From Burkholderiaceae bacterium (GTDB taxonomy: Bacteria; Pseudomonadota; Gammaproteobacteria; Burkholderiales; Burkholderiaceae): 9,180 bases of DNA. The notes beneath the pieces were generated by a model that was not told where the DNA came from, did no database searches, and worked only from the letters and a program-made list of their open reading frames with translations. Positions 5,510 through 9,180 of this stretch are shown here, piece after piece. Numbering within the stretch: the stretch's first letter is position 1; every line of letters starts with the position of its first letter. The stretch lies in contig JAGOEY010000051.1 in the NCBI GenBank assembly GCA_017997515.1, positions 1 through 9,180 on the forward strand. The letters run 5' to 3'. Position numbers and translations under genes: made by a program.

Positions 5510-6324
5510 CGCAGCCCGCGCCCTGGATTCTGCTGCGTGGCCTCACACGCGAAGCCGGCCACTGGGGCGAATTCGTACCGCTGTTGCGTGAGGCGGTAGC
5601 GTCGCATAGGGTGCTCACGCCCGATCTGCCCGGCAACGGCACACGCTGGGCCGAACGCAGCGCGGCCACCGTGCCTGCGCTGATGGAAGCCGTGCGTGCT
5701 GATTTGGCCGCACAGGGAATCCATCCGCCGTACCGCTTGCTCGGTATGTCGCTGGGCGCCATGGCCTGTGTGGCCTGGGCCGAGATGTACGCCGATGAAG
5801 TGGAGGCGATGGTGCTGGTCAACACCAGCCTGCGGCCTTTCAGTGGGTTTTACCAGCGGCTGCTGCCGCGCGCCTGGCTGCCACTGGCACGCCTGCTCAC
5901 GCTGGGTGCATCACCCGAGGCGATGGAGCAGGCGGTGCTGGCACTCACCAGCCGCAACAATTTCAGCGAGTCCGCCCGCGCGCAATTAATAGCGCAGTGG
6001 GTAGACCTGCGTCAGCGCCACCCGGTGTCACGCGCCAGTGCAGTCAACCAGCTGCTTGCGGCGGCGCGCTACCGTGCGCCGCAGGCTGCACCAGACATGC
6101 CCATCCTGGTGGTCGGCACCCACGGCGACCGGCTGGTGTCGCCGCGCTGCAGCGAAGCATTGGCGCGGCATTGGCGTGTGCCGCTGGTGCAACATGCGGA
6201 TGCGGGGCACGACCTGCCGCTCGACGCTGCCGAGTGGCTGGCCGCGCAGGTGGCTCATTTCAATACGTGTACACGCCCTGCTTGGTCTTGCGTCCCAGAC
6301 GTCCCGCAGCCACCATTTCCTTGA
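5500..6324 (+). CDS. Alpha/beta hydrolase-fold protein
   Basis: A 274-residue alpha/beta hydrolase, typical size. The catalytic triad is visible: nucleophile Ser84 in GMSLG of LLGMSLGAMACVAWAEMY, acid Asp210 in VVGTHGDRLVSP, and His237 in DAGHDLPLDAAEWLA. LLRGLTREAGHW (11-22) is the oxyanion region and PDLPGNG (41-47) the following loop. No signal peptide is seen, so it is likely cytoplasmic. Its ATG lies inside the end of the M14 gene with a 10-base overlap; GAGGAGG (5483-5489) ten bases upstream gives it its own site, so coupled translation is likely. The last 20 or so residues, after AHFNT, are proline-rich and antisense to the dehydrogenase gene, as if the original stop was lost. The substrate (ester, thioester, amide or lactone) cannot be told. 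Confidence 0.88.
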   Translation: MVLTQPAPWILLRGLTREAGHWGEFVPLLREAVASHRVLTPDLPGNGTRWAERSAATVPALMEAVRADLAAQGIHPPYRLLGMSLGAMACVAWAEMYADEVEAMVLVNTSLRPFSGFYQRLLPRAWLPLARLLTLGASPEAMEQAVLALTSRNNFSESARAQLIAQWVDLRQRHPVSRASAVNQLLAAARYRAPQAAPDMPILVVGTHGDRLVSPRCSEALARHWRVPLVQHADAGHDLPLDAAEWLAAQVAHFNTCTRPAWSCVPDVPQPPFP

Positions 6325-7108
6325 GCAGCGGGCATGGGCGGTATTTGCTGTCGCCAAACTCCGTCAGGTACACGTCCATCACCGCCAGGCACACGTCGAG
6401 GCCAATCATGTCGGCCAGGGCCAGCGGGCCAATCGGCTGGTTGCAGCCGAGTTTCATGCCTTCGTCGATGTCTTCGGCCGTGGCCGTGCCTTCTGCCAGC
6501 ACAAAAAATGCCTCGTTGATCATGGGAACCAGGATGCGGTTGACCACAAAGCCAGGTGCATTTTTTACGGTGATGGGGGATTTGCCCAGCGTCAGCGCCA
6601 GGGCCTTCACGTCGTCATGTGTTGCGTCGCTGGTTTGCAGGCCGCGGATGATCTCCACCAGCGCCATCATCGGCACCGGGTTGAAGAAGTGCATACCGAT
6701 AAAGCGGTCGGGGCGGCTGGTGGCAGCGGCCAGCTTGGTGATGGAGATCGACGAGGTGTTGGATGCCACGATGACCTCGGGCGGCAGCAGAGCGTCGGCC
6801 TGCTTGAGGATCTTGAGCTTGAGCTCGTAGTTCTCGGTCGCGGCCTCGATGACGAGCTGCGCGGCCTTCAGGTCTTCGTAGCTGGTGGAGGTCTTGATGC
6901 GTGCCAGGGCCGCATCTTTGTCGGCGGCGCTGATCTTTTCCTTCTTGATCAGGCGGTCCAGGCTGCCGGCCACGGTGGCCACACCTTTGGCCACGGCGGC
7001 GTCGGAAATGTCCACCATCACCACGTTGATGCCCGACACCGCGCAGGCCTGCGCAATACCGTTGCCCATGGTGCCCGCGCCGATGATGCCAACTGTCGTG
7101 ATCTGCAT
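6260..7108 (-). CDS. hbd: 3-hydroxybutyryl-CoA dehydrogenase (3-hydroxyacyl-CoA dehydrogenase family)
   Basis: A 282-residue protein, the full usual length for the single-function enzyme that oxidises 3-hydroxyacyl-CoA to 3-ketoacyl-CoA with NAD(P), or the reverse. The N-terminal Rossmann motif is G10-A-G-T-M-G15, with Asp33 after the second strand, which favours NAD. Ser119 (SNTSS), His140 (MHFFNPVP), Glu152 (VEII) and Asn190 (FVVNR) match the active-site residues of the human enzyme in spacing. The C-terminal helical domain is complete and ends GRKTKQGVYTY. It is near PaaH/HbdA in type; the symbol denotes activity, and phenylacetate, butyrate or polyhydroxybutyrate roles are all open. The ATG at 7108 has an AAGGGGA site (7122-7116) seven bases away. 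Its last 65 bases overlap the convergent alpha/beta hydrolase gene. A 134-base divergent gap separates it from the GMC gene; I could not support a promoter there. Confidence 0.95.
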   Translation of the reverse strand: MQITTVGIIGAGTMGNGIAQACAVSGINVVMVDISDAAVAKGVATVAGSLDRLIKKEKISAADKDAALARIKTSTSYEDLKAAQLVIEAATENYELKLKILKQADALLPPEVIVASNTSSISITKLAAATSRPDRFIGMHFFNPVPMMALVEIIRGLQTSDATHDDVKALALTLGKSPITVKNAPGFVVNRILVPMINEAFFVLAEGTATAEDIDEGMKLGCNQPIGPLALADMIGLDVCLAVMDVYLTEFGDSKYRPCPLLKEMVAAGRLGRKTKQGVYTY

Positions 7109-7242
7109 AGAGAGCTCCCCTTAAAGTGAATAAACGTCGGGTTAATGGTATCGGGATTCAGGGGGGCTTGCGGTAAGGTCAGCCACCACTTTTGCCACCC
7201 AGGCGACAAACGGCCATGCCCTCAGAGGCGGAGACAGGAAGA

Positions 7243-8832
7243 ATGTTCGACTACATCGTGATTGGCGGCGGATCGGCCGGCAGTGTGCTGGCCGCGCGGC
7301 TGAGTGAAGACCCCAGCGTTAAAGTCTGCTTGCTCGAAGCGGGCCCGGTGGACAACAGTGTGCTTATCCACTGCCCCGCAGGGATTGCCGCCATGGGCAA
7401 AACGGGCAAATTTGGCTGGGGCTTTTCGACCGAACCCCAGCCCGGCCTGAACGGGCGGCGCGGGTACCAGCCACGGGGCAAGGTGCTGGGCGGCTCCAGC
7501 AGCCTCAACGCCATGATCTACACCCGCGGCCAGCGCGAAGACTACGACCACTGGGCCGCGCTGGGCAACCCCGGCTGGTCGTTTGATGAGGTGCTGCCGT
7601 ACTTCAAACGCGCCGAGAACAACGAACGGGGGGGCGATGCTTTCCACGGCAGCGGCGGTCCGCTGAACGTCAAGGACCTGCCCGAGCCCAACCCCTTCAG
7701 CAAGCTGTTTGTGGATGCCGGTGTGGCGGCGGGGTTCCCGGCCAACAACGACTTCAACGGTGCCAGCCAGGAAGGGGTGGGCATGTACCAGGTGACCCAC
7801 CGCAACGGTGAGCGCCACAACATCGCCCGCGCCTACCTGCACCCGGCCATGGGCCGCCCGAACCTGCAGGTCATCACCAGCGCCCACACCACCCGTATCC
7901 TGCTCGAAGGGCGGCGTGCGGTGGGGGTGGAGTACCACAAGGACGGTGCCCTGCACCAGGTGCGCGCCACGCGGGAAGTGCTGCTGTCAGCGGGTGCTTT
8001 GCAGTCGCCGCAGATATTGATGCTGTCGGGCATCGGCCCCGGCGCACATCTGCAGCAGCAGGGTATTGCCGTGTTGCACGACCTGCCCGGCGTGGGCGCA
8101 CACCTGCATGACCACATCGATGTGGTGCAGGTGGTCAGCGCGGCGGCCGAGAAAGACCTGTTTGGTGTGTCGTTGTCCGGTCTCCTGCGTATTGCGCGGG
8201 GTGCCCTGCAGTGGCGCAACAGCCGCACTGGCATGCTCACCACCAACTTTGCCGAGGCGGGCGGCTTCATACGCAGCCGCCCCACGGAAGAGCGGCCCGA
8301 CCTGCAGCTGCATTTTGTGGTGGCCAAGCTGGTGGACCATGGCCGCAAGACGGTGTTTGGTTACGGTTATTCAGGCCACGTCTGCCTGCTGCGGCCGCTG
8401 AGCCGTGGCAACCTGACGCTGGCCAGCAGCGACCCGATGGCTGCACCCCGCATTGACCCGAACTTCCTGGGTGAGCGCGACGACGTGGACCGCCTGGTGC
8501 AGGGCTTCAAGGTGCTGCGCACCATCCTGTCGCAGGCCCCACTGGCCCGCCGGGGTGGGCGCGAGGTGGACGTGTTGGCCGCCGCGCAGACGGATGCGCA
8601 GATCGAACAGTTCCTGCGCACCTATGCCGACACTGTGTACCACCCCGTGGGCAGCTGCCGCATGGGCAACACCGCCATGGACGTGGTGGACGCCCAGCTG
8701 CGCGTGCACGGTATGCAGGGCCTGCGGGTGGTGGACGCGTCCATCATGCCGCAGGTGGTGAGTGGCAACACCAACGCACCAACGGTGATGATTGCCGAAA
8801 AAGCCGTCGATATGATCCGGGCCGCTGTGTAG
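7243..8832 (+). CDS. GMC-family FAD-dependent oxidoreductase (alcohol/choline dehydrogenase-like)
   Basis: A 529-residue flavoprotein from ATG 7243. MFDYIVIGGGSAGSVLAARL (1-20) is the FAD-binding Rossmann start, followed by the second FAD contact LLEAGP (30-35). The two GMC signatures are present at 78-96 (GKVLGGSSSLNA) and 251-265 (GALQSPQILMLSGIG). His467 in YHPVGSCRMG and Asn511 in SGNTNAPTVMIAEKA form the catalytic pair, 44 residues apart as in choline oxidase. Members oxidise alcohols such as medium-chain alkanols, choline or polyethylene glycol; the substrate is not predictable here. There is no export signal. GGAGA (7230-7234) lies eight bases before the ATG; two upstream in-frame ATGs (7192, 7216) would add residues before the FAD strand and are less likely. 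It is divergent from the dehydrogenase gene. Confidence 0.92.
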   Translation: MFDYIVIGGGSAGSVLAARLSEDPSVKVCLLEAGPVDNSVLIHCPAGIAAMGKTGKFGWGFSTEPQPGLNGRRGYQPRGKVLGGSSSLNAMIYTRGQREDYDHWAALGNPGWSFDEVLPYFKRAENNERGGDAFHGSGGPLNVKDLPEPNPFSKLFVDAGVAAGFPANNDFNGASQEGVGMYQVTHRNGERHNIARAYLHPAMGRPNLQVITSAHTTRILLEGRRAVGVEYHKDGALHQVRATREVLLSAGALQSPQILMLSGIGPGAHLQQQGIAVLHDLPGVGAHLHDHIDVVQVVSAAAEKDLFGVSLSGLLRIARGALQWRNSRTGMLTTNFAEAGGFIRSRPTEERPDLQLHFVVAKLVDHGRKTVFGYGYSGHVCLLRPLSRGNLTLASSDPMAAPRIDPNFLGERDDVDRLVQGFKVLRTILSQAPLARRGGREVDVLAAAQTDAQIEQFLRTYADTVYHPVGSCRMGNTAMDVVDAQLRVHGMQGLRVVDASIMPQVVSGNTNAPTVMIAEKAVDMIRAAV

Positions 8833-8860
8833 CCGAATTTTTAAGGAAAAAATGCCTCTG

Positions 8861-8913
8861 GCGCACGTGTGGTGTGCGCAAGTAGCTATACAAGTGATAG
8901 CAAAACTTGCGCA
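8861..8913. repeat. Nested palindromic element between convergent genes
   Basis: Outer arms 8875-8883 and 8905-8913 (TGCGCAAGT/ACTTGCGCA) pair perfectly over 9 bp; inside them GCTAT (8885-8889) pairs with ATAGC (8897-8901) around a seven-base loop. A second hairpin, GCGCAC (8861-8866) with GTGCGC (8874-8879), shares bases with the left outer arm, so the two cannot form together. The element fills the space from 28 bases after the GMC stop to 4 bases before the permease stop. No T-run follows either side, so it is not a standard terminator, though it may stop transcription or stabilise both 3' ends. GCTAT...ATAGC with adjacent TTGCGC resembles a dispersed intergenic palindrome I recall from Comamonadaceae genomes; this is memory, unverified. 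Confidence 0.6.
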
Positions 8914-8917
8914 GGCG

Positions 8918-9180
8918 TTATCCCTTGAACCGCTTACGTGTCAGCGCCAGCGCCACCCAAAACGCCACCACGGTGGTCACCACCAGCACCAGCCCGTGGC
9001 GCACGGGGTGGGCGGGCCACTGGTCCATAAACAGCGGGCGCACCAGCTCCACCGCATTGGTCAGCGGCAGCCAGTCGGAGATGGCGCGCACGATGGGCGG
9101 CAGCTGTTCGCGGGGGAAGAACACACCACTCAAAAACATCATGGGTGTGAGCACCAGCGTGAAGTAGTAGGTGAAGAAGT
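8918..9180 (-). CDS. ABC-2 type transporter permease, C-terminal 86 residues (5' end beyond window)
   Basis: The minus frame is open from the right edge to TAA at 8918. The visible part contains one membrane segment about FFTYYFTLVLTPMMFLSGVF, the family loop FFPREQLP and LPLTNAVELVRPLF, then a last membrane segment (LVLVVTTVVAFWVALAL) and the basic tail TRKRFKG. The SGVFFP...LPLT..VEL.RP pattern is typical of the NodJ/DrrB group of ABC-2 permeases, which work in the inner membrane with a NodI/DrrA-type ATPase to export lipids, polysaccharide-like molecules or drugs. Full members are about 250-260 residues, so roughly a third is seen. The partner ATPase would be expected upstream, outside the window. 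A GTG at 9154 is in frame but only because the gene is cut; it is not the true start. Confidence 0.88.
   Translation of the reverse strand, partial: FFTYYFTLVLTPMMFLSGVFFPREQLPPIVRAISDWLPLTNAVELVRPLFMDQWPAHPVRHGLVLVVTTVVAFWVALALTRKRFKG

Noticed and set aside
6038..7129. 363-codon plus-strand ORF antisense to the dehydrogenase gene
   Set aside because: The opposite strand encodes a complete 3-hydroxyacyl-CoA dehydrogenase; the plus reading is rich in His, Gly, Arg and Val with no domain, a mirror effect of GC-rich codons.
8837..8852. ATTTTT/AAAAAT inverted repeat after the GMC stop
   Set aside because: It is an A/T-only stem with a four-base loop, too weak for a terminator, and explained by two homopolymer runs.
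1..9180. Mobile element, phage or defence island
   Set aside because: No transposase, integrase, terminal inverted repeats, tRNA-att site or known defence domain was found, and base and codon use look even throughout.

Overview
The window is GC-rich, with strongly GC-biased third codon positions, dense gene packing and proteins that look like those of Betaproteobacteria. The best guess is a free-living Burkholderiales of the Comamonadaceae type (Acidovorax, Polaromonas or Rhodoferax-like). This rests on protein flavour and on one intergenic palindrome resembling elements I remember from that family; there is no rRNA or other marker gene. I see no transposase, phage gene, CRISPR array, tRNA or plasmid function. 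The region reads as ordinary chromosome carrying lipid/acyl-CoA metabolism and stress-defence genes.

Layout from left to right: (1) A minus-strand DUF2855 gene (MDR-like fold), cut by the left edge. (2) A minus-strand ohrR-ohr peroxide-defence unit with a clear intrinsic terminator after ohr and two tandem operator-like palindromes over a predicted ohrR promoter. (3) A minus-strand pair, crotonase-family enoyl-CoA hydratase followed by an exported SxxK serine hydrolase; a perfect 7-bp hairpin covers the hydrolase Shine-Dalgarno, and a strong hairpin follows its stop. (4) A divergent gap of about 260 bases holding a possible 35-residue minus-strand ORF and several short palindromes. (5) A plus-strand pair overlapping by 10 bases: an M14-type zinc carboxypeptidase-like protein and an alpha/beta hydrolase. 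(6) A minus-strand 3-hydroxybutyryl-CoA dehydrogenase whose 3' end overlaps the alpha/beta hydrolase gene tail to tail by 65 bases. (7) A divergent plus-strand GMC flavoprotein oxidoreductase. (8) A palindromic element, then the C-terminal end of a minus-strand ABC-2 (NodJ/DrrB-like) permease that runs off the right edge.

How the genes fit together: OhrR senses organic hydroperoxides and would derepress its own promoter, and with it ohr, which lies 47 bases downstream and has its own good ribosome binding site. The hydratase and the 3-hydroxyacyl-CoA dehydrogenase are two consecutive beta-oxidation-type activities, but they sit in separate transcription units about 2 kb apart, so a shared pathway is only suggestive. 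The M14/hydrolase pair is probably translationally coupled and may act on one substrate, which the sequence does not reveal. I found no convincing new multi-gene system. The observations most worth checking are small-scale: the ribosome-site hairpin, the ohrR promoter/operator layout with a possibly leaderless start, the unannotated micro-ORF, and the convergent overlap.
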